35,300 nt of DNA from Candidatus Kerfeldbacteria bacterium (GCA_018500015.2 JAHBAR020000022.1:1-35300), one strand, 5' to 3'; positions 1 to 6,958 are shown, counted from the stretch's first letter. Notes: generated by a model from the letters alone, not told the origin. Made by a program: numbers and translations.

Positions 1-24
1 GGAGCTTGGGGATATGAGGATTTT

Positions 25-76
25 GAGTGTAGGGCATATCCAACACTCTACTCCAGTACACAACACCAGAGTGTTG
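25..76 (+). other. Alternative hairpins upstream of the first gene
   Basis: Three short segments can pair in two exclusive ways. GAGTGT at 25-30 pairs with ACACTC at 43-48. Alternatively CAACACTCT at 41-49 pairs perfectly with AGAGTGTTG at 68-76 across an 18-nt loop. No T-run follows, so neither is a convincing terminator. It could be leader structure of the gene starting at 99 or the end of an upstream transcript; the window edge prevents a decision. Confidence 0.25.
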
Positions 77-98
77 CGAAGGTATTGAACCATTACGA

Positions 99-572
99 AT
101 GAAGAATTATAGTATGTTTTCTGAACGATTTCCCAAAAAAATATTCAGAGCAGGCGTTCTGATGGGTGCACTTGGTGCGGCAGCCCCTCACGCTCGGGCC
201 GAAAGTGCGCCACAGCAACCTGCCACAACTCAAGAGTTGCCAGTGGCGCAAGATCCAGCGCCGTTTGCTTCTACTGTTGAAGCGCCGCAACTCCCACTTG
301 CCGCTGACCCAAAAAAGCCGGAAAGCGTAGCCGGAGTTTCTACAGTCCACCATGGCGATGTATATGTGCCGTCTCAACCAACGCCACCATCTCCGGGACG
401 AGCATGGACTCCTTCAGAGCCGCCAGTGCTTCCATTGGCAGAAGATCCAAAGATGCCTGTGCCACCTGTGTTGGATTTGGCGCAAGATCCAGCGCCGTTT
501 TCGCAATATGTTGCTCCGCAGCCACCTACTCCTATCGCAGAACGACCTGTGCGCATTGGTCCACCGCTTTAG
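99..572 (+). CDS. Proline-rich secreted protein with internal decapeptide repeats
   Basis: 157 aa, no family recognised. The N-terminus has a basic stretch, a hydrophobic core near residues 18-29 and an ARA-ES type signal peptidase I site around residue 34, so it is probably exported. The mature part is Pro/Ala-rich and probably disordered. It carries four copies of a motif with consensus L-[PD]-[VL]-A-x-D-P (residues 47-56, 65-74, 111-120, 125-134). Copies one and four share 23 identical nucleotides (244-266 and 478-500), which points to recent duplication. No SD precedes the ATG. A terminator follows at 585-623. It may be a cell-wall-spanning or surface linker; that role is inference only. 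Confidence 0.6.
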   Translation: MKNYSMFSERFPKKIFRAGVLMGALGAAAPHARAESAPQQPATTQELPVAQDPAPFASTVEAPQLPLAADPKKPESVAGVSTVHHGDVYVPSQPTPPSPGRAWTPSEPPVLPLAEDPKMPVPPVLDLAQDPAPFSQYVAPQPPTPIAERPVRIGPPL

Positions 573-584
573 CTCTAGCTAAAT

Positions 585-623
585 ACACAAAGCCATACTA
601 CAGCCCATTTGTGTAATTTTTTT
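585..623 (+). terminator. Rho-independent terminator of the proline-rich gene
   Basis: ACACAAA at 585-591 pairs with TTTGTGT at 608-614 and is followed by seven T residues at 617-623. The T-run overlaps the stop codon of the converging regulator gene. A second small palindrome, TTTAGCT/AGCTAAA at 568-583, overlaps the stop codon. Confidence 0.6.
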
Positions 624-1413
624 ATTCCGGAAATTTGGTAGGCGTGCCGGTGATCCAAAGCGCATCAAAAAGTGTACGCATCGCTTTTGCAATGCGTGGA
701 TGCTCAATGCGCACGAGCATGCCGACATCAGTGAGCAAAAAGGTGACAACATCTCCGTGAATCATCATCTCTTCAACTTCAAATCTGTCTTCGCGAGGCG
801 TGCGAATATGCCATGTACGCTTCTTGAATAACGTATACTCTTTTGGTGTCATTGAGTTTTTTGCAGTGTGCAACAAATTTTCAGTGAAGAGTGCTTTTGT
901 TTCTATTTTTCTTTCAACAAATTGTTTGAGTAAAAATTCCCACTCACCAGGTTTGAACGCAGCCAAGTCGCTACGTGCCGATGTATCACTTTGCACAACA
1001 CGAAATTCAGAACCTTCAGGAAGCGATGCGAGCTCTCGGTAGTGATCGTAGTGCCCAGTTTTAAAATCTTTGACTGAAATTTTTGGTGTCATGCTATCGA
1101 CAAGTGCGAGCGAAGAGAGGAGTGGTGATACTTTCTTGAGCGCATCTGTCCAGCTTTCCATGCGCGCGACGAGCTCTTCACTATCGACCGCCTGCACCAC
1201 TTGTGAGCGGCCTTTCTTTACCAAGCGCACCATCTCTTTCGCGCTCAAATTTTTGAGATGAAAATAGAGAAGCGTGCGATCAATGCCCACTTTTTGCGCG
1301 AGAGTTTTGACAGTAGATTCTGGGCTGGCAACCGCGGCAATATAAATAGAAGTCTCAATAGGTGAGAGATTGAAGCTGCGAAGAGCGTGTTCAATAACAG
1401 CTGTGATTTTCAT
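622..1413 (-). CDS. TrmB-like HTH transcriptional regulator
   Basis: 263 aa from the ATG at 1413. An upstream in-frame start at 1539 would run through the promoter, so it was rejected. Residues about 1-80 form a winged-helix domain of the TrmB type, with a recognition helix around GIDRTLLYFHLKNL followed by a basic wing (LVKKGRSQVV). The C-terminal 170 residues resemble the ligand-sensing or PLD-like half of TrmB-family proteins, which typically bind sugars or other small molecules; the ligand here is unknown. It has its own promoter with a palindrome between -35 and -10, which suggests autoregulation, and faces the small gene at 1550. The end converges on the terminator at 585-623. Confidence 0.75.
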   Translation of the reverse strand: MKITAVIEHALRSFNLSPIETSIYIAAVASPESTVKTLAQKVGIDRTLLYFHLKNLSAKEMVRLVKKGRSQVVQAVDSEELVARMESWTDALKKVSPLLSSLALVDSMTPKISVKDFKTGHYDHYRELASLPEGSEFRVVQSDTSARSDLAAFKPGEWEFLLKQFVERKIETKALFTENLLHTAKNSMTPKEYTLFKKRTWHIRTPREDRFEVEEMMIHGDVVTFLLTDVGMLVRIEHPRIAKAMRTLFDALWITGTPTKFPE

Positions 1414-1437
1414 CTGTAAAGAAAATTTAACACATAA

Positions 1438-1466
1438 ATAATAACTTATTTTAGCTAAAAAGTCAA
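1438..1466 (-). promoter_or_regulatory. Sigma-70-type promoter of the TrmB-like gene with operator palindrome
   Basis: On the minus strand TTGACT (1466-1461) and TATTAT (1443-1438) are separated by exactly 17 nt. A perfect 12-bp palindrome, TTTTAGCTAAAA (1449-1460), fills most of that spacer and touches the -35 box. Predicted transcription start is near 1431, about 18 nt from the ATG. The position is ideal for repression, probably by the encoded regulator (inference). Confidence 0.6.
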
Positions 1467-1485
1467 TATATTTTACAAAATATAT
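1466..1485. promoter_or_regulatory. Inverted repeat between divergent promoters (candidate operator)
   Basis: ATATATTTT (1466-1474) and AAAATATAT (1477-1485) form a perfect 9-2-9 inverted repeat just upstream of the regulator's -35 box and between the two divergent promoters. It could be a second regulator site, although the local AT-richness lowers its significance. Confidence 0.4.
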
Positions 1486-1495
1486 AGTATTTTTT

Positions 1496-1544
1496 TTGAA
1501 TACATTTAGCATTTCTGTACAGTATTGACTCGATCTCAAGGAGG
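1496..1544 (+). promoter_or_regulatory. Promoter and strong Shine-Dalgarno of the 106-aa gene
   Basis: TTGAAT (1496-1501), 16 nt, TACAGT (1518-1523), then the SD AAGGAGG at 1538-1544, five nt from the ATG at 1550. A full SD of this kind is rare in this window, where nearly all other starts lack one. Confidence 0.5.
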
Positions 1545-1549
1545 ATCAA

Positions 1550-1870
1550 ATGACTCATTCAGCGAATATCCAGGAAGTGTGTGATCGCCGTTACTGGATC
1601 GTCCATATCGAGCATTCGCACACTCTTGCTGATTTGCTTGAGCTGATTCTTCGATTGCATCTTCGTAGGCCGTCGCGCGAGGAGTTCGGAGAGTTCGTAA
1701 AAGCGGAGAAGCGTGGCACAGTGTTCCGCACTGTGCTCGATGACGACACCCTGTTCATGGGTCTCCACTCAGGCTTTGGGTGTGGGAGCGATGAAAACCT
1801 ACTCATCATCATGCCTGCACGAGTTCGCGCATGCTGGGGGGACACGCATTGGGTGTTCGTTGATGGGTAA
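1550..1870 (+). CDS. Hypothetical 106-aa protein
   Basis: No family recognised. It is soluble, with no signal peptide or membrane segment. It has a Leu-rich helical centre (residues about 25-40, LADLLELILRLHLRRPSREE) and a C-terminal part with two Trp and several Cys/His residues. The start is fixed by a consensus SD. It is divergent from the TrmB-like regulator across a promoter region with two palindromes, so it may be that regulator's target. The SD, unlike those of neighbouring genes, may mean a separate origin. A 7-bp hairpin follows the stop. Confidence 0.6.
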   Translation: MTHSANIQEVCDRRYWIVHIEHSHTLADLLELILRLHLRRPSREEFGEFVKAEKRGTVFRTVLDDDTLFMGLHSGFGCGSDENLLIIMPARVRACWGDTHWVFVDG

Positions 1871-1875
1871 GCCTT

Positions 1876-1898
1876 GTCGGTGGGCTTCATACACCGAC
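1876..1898 (+). other. Short hairpin after the 106-aa gene
   Basis: GTCGGTG (1876-1882) pairs perfectly with CACCGAC (1892-1898) across nine nt. The following bases are only moderately T-rich, so this is at best a weak terminator or processing site between the 106-aa and 257-aa genes. Confidence 0.35.
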
Positions 1899-1913
1899 TC
1901 TCACTTTATAATT

Positions 1914-2687
1914 ATGAAACACGCACTACTTGCTGGCACATTCGAAATAGGAGAGCGCATACGCAACGCTCAAATTGAAGCCGTGAAAAAAGCCCATCAA
2001 CTTGGAGGTGATATATGCATTCTCGTCAACGATATTGGCATCGCAGAAAAGTTGCTCGCGTATGAAGCGCATGCAATCAATGGCGTGAACGATCTGTATG
2101 CACGTAGGCTCGCATGTGCTCGCAGTGGTTGTCAGATTACGCAGTTACCAAAAACACGCGAAGAAGTCGATGAGTATCGCGACGACGCAGCGCTCAAACG
2201 GATGCTCACAACTTTGCGTGCGTACACATCATCGCTCGAGAAGAGTGTTGTACAAAAAATCTGCACTGAGGTGATTGTGCCTGCTGAAGCGAAATGCAGA
2301 ATCGAGCTTTATGGTAGTTCTGAAAGTTCGGTGCATATCCTCTATGAGCGGGAGTTGCGCAACTCGGCGTCGCAGCATTTGCGCGCAAGTCGTAAGCATT
2401 CTCCTCAGAGTTTTGTACCCCTCATTGAATACGCGCAAAAACATCGACAAGGACTCGCTTTGTTGCTGGAAGAGCTTCAATCTCAGCATCGCATTCCTAC
2501 ATGTCGTGCAATCATGCTTGAGCTCTACACCACTCTTTCGCGTGCAGGTTATGAACAGCTCACCATAGTGCAAGAAGACATTCACCAGCTCGCTTTCGAG
2601 CATGCCTCTGAGCTCTATTGCAACATGCACAATGTGTTCGTGGACGATCAGCGATTTAGTATGCAGATCGTGCACGTTAACCTTTGA
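1914..2687 (+). CDS. Hypothetical 257-aa protein
   Basis: No family recognised. I chose the ATG at 1914 because the reading frame upstream overlaps the 106-aa gene and reads as non-protein-like sequence. The N-terminus (MKHALLAGTFEIGERIRNAQ) leads into a Rossmann-like pattern, GGDICILVNDIGIAE at about residues 31-45. The middle and C-terminal parts look helical. It is soluble, with scattered Cys and no clear metal-binding set. No SD precedes it; co-transcription with the 106-aa gene is likely. The T-box promoter begins inside its last codons. Confidence 0.55.
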   Translation: MKHALLAGTFEIGERIRNAQIEAVKKAHQLGGDICILVNDIGIAEKLLAYEAHAINGVNDLYARRLACARSGCQITQLPKTREEVDEYRDDAALKRMLTTLRAYTSSLEKSVVQKICTEVIVPAEAKCRIELYGSSESSVHILYERELRNSASQHLRASRKHSPQSFVPLIEYAQKHRQGLALLLEELQSQHRIPTCRAIMLELYTTLSRAGYEQLTIVQEDIHQLAFEHASELYCNMHNVFVDDQRFSMQIVHVNL

Positions 2688-2712
2688 CATTTTGAGGTCT
2701 TCGCGCTATCGT
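2684..2712 (+). promoter_or_regulatory. Promoter of the T-box leader
   Basis: Consensus TTGACA (2684-2689), a 17-nt spacer and TATCGT (2707-2712). The -35 box overlaps the stop codon of the preceding gene. Predicted start near 2719, just before the first leader helix. Confidence 0.6.
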
Positions 2713-2718
2713 CGATGT

Positions 2719-2870
2719 ATAGAAACGCGCTGATGCTGGCTTTGTCACCCGGCGGAGCGTTCCGCGTTTGTCGAGCGTATCGGCTGCAGAGTGCTTTTGC
2801 CAAAACGGCGAAAGAATCAGGTGGTACCGTCCGATCCCAAGGACCCTGAACTAAGGGTCCTTTATGTTTT
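2719..2870 (+). promoter_or_regulatory. T-box riboswitch with antiterminator/terminator pair
   Basis: Stem I: AAACGCG (2723-2729) pairs with CGCGTTT (2763-2769), topped by GCTGG/CCGGC (2735-2739, 2749-2753), leaving an internal loop at 2730-2734 and 2754-2762 as the candidate specifier loop. Stem III: CTTTTGCC/GGCGAAAG (2794-2801, 2807-2814). Antiterminator: TCAGG (2817-2821) with CCTGA (2845-2849), the T-box bulge TGGTACC (2822-2828), and GTCC (2829-2832) with GGAC (2841-2844). Competing terminator: AAGGACCCT (2839-2847) with AGGGTCCTT (2854-2862), then a T-rich tail. UGGU predicts a tRNA with discriminator A. Stem I is very short, so the specifier is unresolved (GCG, GAG, CGU and GUU are possible). 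The downstream gene is an HD hydrolase. Confidence 0.8.
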
Positions 2871-2876
2871 AAAGTT

Positions 2877-3851
2877 ATGGACTACACCGATCGCATTTTT
2901 GGAACATTCTCAATCGATGAACCTGTCATCGAAGAGTTGATTTTAAGCAAACCGTTGCAGCGCCTTAAAGAAGTGAATCAGTACGGTGCGTCATTTTATC
3001 GCTTTCCACATTTGTCGACAACGCGCTTTGAGCACTCAGTCGGCGTGTACTATGTGTTGCGAAGGTTAGGCGCTTCGGTGACCGAGCAAATTGTAGGGCT
3101 CTTGCACGATGCTCCGCACACCGCATTCTCGCATGTCACTGACACGGTGTTTGGCGACGCATCGCAAACATTCCACGAAAAGTTTCACGAGAAGATTATT
3201 TTTGAAAGTGAAATTCCGCGCATCATGAAAAAGCACGGACTCTCTGTGTGGGATTTGCTCAACAAAAAAAAGTTTCGTTTGGCTGAGCGCGACATTCCAG
3301 ATTTGTGCGCCGATCGCATTGATTACTTTTTCCGTGATTGCGTCACTGACAAACAGCTCGACCTGCTCGACGCGCGCAAAATGATGGATGACATGACAGT
3401 CGTGAAAGGGGAGATCGCGTTTCAAACGCAAGCGCTCGCTGAGCAGTACACCATTATTTATCGCGAAGCCAACGAGAAGCTCTGGGCAAGCCCGCTGCAA
3501 CACGCGTTGTACTATTTGTTGTCGTCGGCAATGAAACTTTCGCTCGAAGAAGGTGTGCTTACGTTTGAAGAGCTCTTCACCACCGATCAAGAAGTACACG
3601 CGAAAATGCGCGCATCTGGTAACCCGCAGATTTTAAAATATTTGCACGACATGGAACACGTTGAGGTGAAAGAAGACACAAAAGATTACGATTACCACAT
3701 CGTGCCCAAAGTGCGCATTGTCGATCCGTGGGTCGTACAGCTGGACGGCAGCTTGAAGCGCGTCAGTGAAGTCAACGCCGTGATTCAAAAAGACAACGAA
3801 GCGTATGCAGAAAAACTCAAGCGTGGATACTTTGTGAAAGTGCTTTCTTAA
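2877..3851 (+). CDS. HD-superfamily phosphohydrolase (COG1078/dGTPase-like)
   Basis: 324 aa, soluble. Metal-site residues of the HD superfamily are visible: FEH (H53), HD (H77-D78), HTAFSH (H81, H86), and DRIDYFFRD (D146), the usual fingerprint of COG1078 proteins. These proteins hydrolyse nucleotide phosphates; the best-known relatives are dNTP triphosphohydrolases and related nucleotidases. The exact substrate cannot be read from sequence. The ATG lies only six nt after the T-box terminator tail, with no SD, so expression should depend on T-box readthrough and thus on uncharged tRNA. The stop codon overlaps the tail of the opposing terminator. No gene follows in the same orientation before the independent valS promoter. 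Confidence 0.85.
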   Translation: MDYTDRIFGTFSIDEPVIEELILSKPLQRLKEVNQYGASFYRFPHLSTTRFEHSVGVYYVLRRLGASVTEQIVGLLHDAPHTAFSHVTDTVFGDASQTFHEKFHEKIIFESEIPRIMKKHGLSVWDLLNKKKFRLAERDIPDLCADRIDYFFRDCVTDKQLDLLDARKMMDDMTVVKGEIAFQTQALAEQYTIIYREANEKLWASPLQHALYYLLSSAMKLSLEEGVLTFEELFTTDQEVHAKMRASGNPQILKYLHDMEHVEVKEDTKDYDYHIVPKVRIVDPWVVQLDGSLKRVSEVNAVIQKDNEAYAEKLKRGYFVKVLS

Positions 3852-3888
3852 AAAAATACGAGCCGTCTCTTCCACCATTGAGACGGCT
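3850..3888 (-). terminator. Rho-independent terminator of the minus-strand small ORF
   Basis: AGCCGTCTC and GAGACGGCT (3861-3869 and 3880-3888) form a perfect 9-bp stem. On the minus strand the stem is followed by CGTA and seven T residues. On the plus strand the next bases are TAGTCG, so it terminates minus-strand transcription. Confidence 0.75.
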
Positions 3889-3968
3889 TAGTCGAAGATG
3901 TCGAATGCCTCACAAAAAATAAAAGTGCAAATCACCGCGACTTCGTAACATGCGAAGAGCTCGACCAT
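3888..3968 (-). CDS. Small ORF, 26 aa, hydrophobic with three cysteines
   Basis: Translation: MVELFACYEVAVI then CTFIFCEAFDIFD. The ATG at 3968 is preceded by a full anti-SD complement, AGGAGGTG (3979-3972), at five-nt spacing. This is the strongest SD in the window. The stop codon abuts an intrinsic terminator, and a -10 box TATAAT lies upstream, so the unit looks like a complete mini-gene. The peptide is hydrophobic with Cys at 7, 14 and 19 and acidic ends; no family is recognised. It might be a membrane microprotein, a toxin-like peptide or the coding part of a regulatory RNA. Its promoter region overlaps that of valS, so the two may interfere. Confidence 0.55.
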   Translation of the reverse strand: MVELFACYEVAVICTFIFCEAFDIFD

Positions 3969-3997
3969 GAACACCTCCTATACATAAGCCTACTACC

Positions 3998-4014
3998 ATT
4001 ATATATACTGTCAA
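3998..4014. promoter_or_regulatory. Overlapping head-to-head promoters: valS and the 26-aa ORF
   Basis: Plus-strand -10 TATACT at 4004-4009 lies six nt before the valS ATG, which predicts a leaderless valS mRNA. Minus-strand -10 TATAAT occupies 4003-3998, directly adjacent. A minus-strand TTGACA (4014-4009) overlaps the valS -10 but is not at a proper distance from the minus -10. Simultaneous firing looks impossible. Confidence 0.5.
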
Positions 4015-4015
4015 T

Positions 4016-6577
4016 ATGGACAAAGCCTACTCACCCCAAGACCACGAAGCGCGTATCACGCAGGCGTGGGACGAAAAAAAATACAGCAACCCGGATCATC
4101 TTCCTAGCCAAAACGGCGAGCCGCACGCGGTGATGATGCCGCCGCCAAATGTGACCGGCGTGCTGCATCTTGGTCACGCGCTTGAAAACAGCATTATGGA
4201 CACACACATGCGCTACCATCGCATGACAGGAAAACGCACGTTGCTCATTCCGGGTACTGATCACGCGGCTCTTCCAACACAAGCGCGCGTGGAAAATAAT
4301 CTCAAGAAGCAAGGCATCACAAATCCGCGTCAAGAGTACGGTCGTGAAAAGTTGGTCGCGATGATTCGCGAATATGCGGAAAATTCGAAGAGCACAATTT
4401 TATCGCAGATCAAACGCTTGGGCACGAGCTGCGACTGGTCGCGCCTCGCGTATACGTTTGATGAGGAGCGTAGCCGCGTAGTGAACGATGTGTTTGTTCG
4501 CATGTTCAACGACGGGTTGATTTATCGTGGCTACCGTGTGGTAAACTGGAGCATTGCAGGGCAGAGCACGTCATCGGACGACGAGCTTGTGTACGAAGAA
4601 CGTGCGACAACGCTCTACACATTCAAGTACGCAAAAGATTTTCCGATCGCTGTGGCAACTGTGCTGCCCGAAACCAAACTCGGTGACACCGCAGTAGCTG
4701 TACACCCTGATGACACGCGCTATCAGCAGTACATCGGCAAAACGTTCACTGTTGATGTCGGTGCAGAAACTCCGCGCACTATTCACGTGATTGCTGATGA
4801 GTCTGTGGACATGAATTATGGCACTGGCGCGCTTGGTGTGACCTCAGCACATGCGACAGCGGATTTTGATATGTACCAAAAGCATCCTGAAATTGGAATT
4901 ATCCCTGTCATCGGTACGGACGGCAGGATGCTTCCTGCTGCTGGCAAAGCGTATAACGGTTTGCCATTTAAGGACGCGCGCAAAAAATTCGTGCAATGGT
5001 TGCATGATAACGATTTGCTCATTGAAGAAAAAGAGATCGTGCACAATGTTGCGTTGTCAGATAGATACGGCGATGAGATTTGGCCGATGCCGATGGAGCA
5101 ATGGTTTGTGAATGTGAACAAAGAAGTTCCAGGCAAAGGAAAAACCTTGAAGCAATTGATGCTCGAAGCTGGTGCAAAAATTACCATCACTCCTGAGCGC
5201 TTTGCAAAAACGTATACCAACTGGATTACAAACCTGCACGACTGGTGCATCTCGCGCCAAATTTGGTGGGGGCATCGCATCCCGGTGTGGTATCGCGGCG
5301 CGGAAGTTGTTGCCTCTGCAGTGAAACCCGCAGGCGAAGGCTGGATGCAAGACGCAGATACGCTCGACACGTGGTTTTCTTCTGGCATGTGGACATTCTC
5401 GACACTCGGATATCCAAGTTCTGCTCACGTAAAAACATTTCACCCGAGTGCGTGGATTCAAATGGGCTACGAAATTATTTATCTCTGGATGGCACGCATG
5501 GTGTTGTTCTCAACCTATGTGCTGGGTGAAATTCCGTTTCGCGAAGTGTACATTCACGGCATTTTGCGCGATAAGCAAGGACGCAAGTTTTCAAAATCAC
5601 TTGGCAACGGCATTGATCCAATTCAAGTGATCGACGAATATGGCACAGATGCGTTACGTTTGAGTGTGCTCAAAGGTGTCGCGCCGGGCAATGATTCTCG
5701 TTTTTACGAAGAGAAGGTTGCTGACGCTCGTAACTTCGTGAACAAGTTGTGGAATGTTGCGCGGTTTGTATCGCAGATGAAGAAAGATGAGACCACCGGT
5801 CCTGCTACACTTCCTGACCAATGGATTCTCACGCGCTTGCATGATGTTGTAGCTGAAGTAACCGAAGCGTACGAAAAAAATCAGTTCTCGCAAGCTTCCG
5901 AAACGCTCTATCATTTTGTGTGGAACGAGTTTGCCGATTGGTATGTGGAAGCTGCGAAGATCGAAAGCCTCCACGCGCGCCAAGCGATGAACGTGCTCAG
6001 AACTGTGCTTGCGCTGTTGCATCCGCTCACACCGTTTGTGACAGAAGTGATCGCAAAAGAGATGGGCTTCACCCAAGAAGAAGGGGAGTTGATGGTTGCC
6101 GAGTGGCCGAAAGCAGAAGCGTTTGCCGTCGACCACGAATCAACAAAGCGGTTTGCGATTGTGCAAGAACTCGTTACTTCAATTCGCGCTCTCAAAACTT
6201 CATTCCGCATTCCACCTTCAACTCAGCTTCAAGTGCTTGTTGAGCTTGGAGAAGAAGAGCGAGCGTTGGTTGAAAAACTCGCGCGTGTAACTCTCGGACA
6301 AAAACAATCACACCAACATCACGCAACAATTGTTGTTGGTGGGGTCACGGCCTTGGTTATCCTTGATGGAGTAGTAGATATTGAAGCTGAGAAACAGCGT
6401 CTCAAAAAAGAGATTGCCGAAGTGGAAGGTTCGCTCAAAGGTATTCAAGCAAAACTCAATAACGAAAAATTTATGCAGAGCGCTCCTGAACAGGTGCGTG
6501 TGAAGACTCAAGAAATTCATGAGGAGCGTCTTGTTACTATGGCAAAATTGCGTGAAAGTCTAAAACAAATTGATTAA
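4016..6577 (+). CDS. valS: Valyl-tRNA synthetase
   Basis: 853 aa cytosolic class I synthetase charging tRNA-Val. The HIGH motif is HLGH at 51-54 within PPPNVTGVLHLGHAL, and the KMSKS motif is KFSKS at 524-528. The editing (CP1) domain lies between them, and DWCISRQIWWGHRIPVWY marks the second half of the Rossmann fold. DTLDTWFSSGMW is typical of ValRS, but the cysteine zinc knuckle common before it is absent. The C-terminal 60 residues form the ValRS coiled-coil arm. It is shorter than the roughly 950 aa of the E. coli enzyme. A -10 box six nt before the ATG suggests leaderless translation. The T-box at 2719 is separated from it by a complete gene and this promoter. Confidence 0.97.
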   Translation: MDKAYSPQDHEARITQAWDEKKYSNPDHLPSQNGEPHAVMMPPPNVTGVLHLGHALENSIMDTHMRYHRMTGKRTLLIPGTDHAALPTQARVENNLKKQGITNPRQEYGREKLVAMIREYAENSKSTILSQIKRLGTSCDWSRLAYTFDEERSRVVNDVFVRMFNDGLIYRGYRVVNWSIAGQSTSSDDELVYEERATTLYTFKYAKDFPIAVATVLPETKLGDTAVAVHPDDTRYQQYIGKTFTVDVGAETPRTIHVIADESVDMNYGTGALGVTSAHATADFDMYQKHPEIGIIPVIGTDGRMLPAAGKAYNGLPFKDARKKFVQWLHDNDLLIEEKEIVHNVALSDRYGDEIWPMPMEQWFVNVNKEVPGKGKTLKQLMLEAGAKITITPERFAKTYTNWITNLHDWCISRQIWWGHRIPVWYRGAEVVASAVKPAGEGWMQDADTLDTWFSSGMWTFSTLGYPSSAHVKTFHPSAWIQMGYEIIYLWMARMVLFSTYVLGEIPFREVYIHGILRDKQGRKFSKSLGNGIDPIQVIDEYGTDALRLSVLKGVAPGNDSRFYEEKVADARNFVNKLWNVARFVSQMKKDETTGPATLPDQWILTRLHDVVAEVTEAYEKNQFSQASETLYHFVWNEFADWYVEAAKIESLHARQAMNVLRTVLALLHPLTPFVTEVIAKEMGFTQEEGELMVAEWPKAEAFAVDHESTKRFAIVQELVTSIRALKTSFRIPPSTQLQVLVELGEEERALVEKLARVTLGQKQSHQHHATIVVGGVTALVILDGVVDIEAEKQRLKKEIAEVEGSLKGIQAKLNNEKFMQSAPEQVRVKTQEIHEERLVTMAKLRESLKQID

Positions 6578-6603
6578 AAATTACTTCCTGTTTTCATAGC
6601 TCG

Positions 6604-6648
6604 AAATCCGATATGCCACCAAATCCGATTTCTTGGCATATCGGATTT
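6604..6648 (+). other. Perfect 15-bp inverted repeat with a nested third copy, after valS
   Basis: AAATCCGATATGCCA (6604-6618) pairs perfectly with TGGCATATCGGATTT (6634-6648). The 15-nt loop holds another AAATCCGAT (6621-6629), which could compete for ATCGGATTT in the right arm. No T-run follows, so a simple intrinsic terminator is unlikely. It may be a protein-binding site, a processing hairpin or a switch between two hairpins. The rest of 6578-6695 shows nothing clear. Confidence 0.6.
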
Positions 6649-6695
6649 GTTGAATGAACTTTCGGCTCTACATAGCGTTTTTTTTGCCATTTTTA

Positions 6696-6724
6696 TTGAC
6701 TAAAGAGCCTGTTTCAAGTATGCT
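6696..6724 (+). promoter_or_regulatory. Promoter of secG
   Basis: TTGACT (6696-6701), 17-nt spacer, TATGCT (6719-6724). Predicted start near 6731, giving a leader of about nine nt without an SD. Confidence 0.6.
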
Positions 6725-6739
6725 AGCTGGCGTTGTCCT

Positions 6740-6958
6740 ATGAATACTGTACTCAATATTGCTCAAATTATTATTGTTATCTTGCTTGTTGCCTGTGTGT
6801 TGCTTCAACAACGTGGCGACGGTATGGGCGCTGCATTTGGTGGCTCTGACCAGATTGTTTCTGTCCGTCGTGGCCCTGAAAAGATACTGTTTTGGCTTAC
6901 GATCGTTTTTGCTGTTCTGTTTTTCGCGATCTCTCTCTATCGCATGTTCGCAAACTAA
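6740..6958 (+). CDS. secG: Protein translocase subunit SecG
   Basis: 72 aa. Two transmembrane helices (residues about 3-22 and 50-69) flank a conserved loop, LLQQRGDGMGAAFGGSD, the SecG signature. SecG associates with SecYE and assists SecA-driven export. It is the first gene of a unit with the solute-binding protein, whose ATG begins six nt after the SecG stop. Confidence 0.92.
   Translation: MNTVLNIAQIIIVILLVACVLLQQRGDGMGAAFGGSDQIVSVRRGPEKILFWLTIVFAVLFFAISLYRMFAN

Noticed and set aside
1414-1539. N-terminal extension of the TrmB-like regulator
   Set aside because: It would translate the promoter and operator region; the HTH begins right after the ATG at 1413.
1907-1912. Perfect TATAAT just before the ATG at 1914
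   Set aside because: Transcription would begin downstream of the start codon, and no -35 box is seen.
1713-1913. Upstream extension of the 257-aa gene
   Set aside because: It runs in another frame through the SD-led 106-aa gene and reads as shadow sequence.
3861-3888. Terminator for the HD gene on the plus strand
   Set aside because: The plus-strand side of the stem lacks a T-run; the tail is on the minus strand.
4571-6520. Several 60-190 codon minus-strand frames inside valS
   Set aside because: All are antisense shadows without SD, promoter or protein-like composition.
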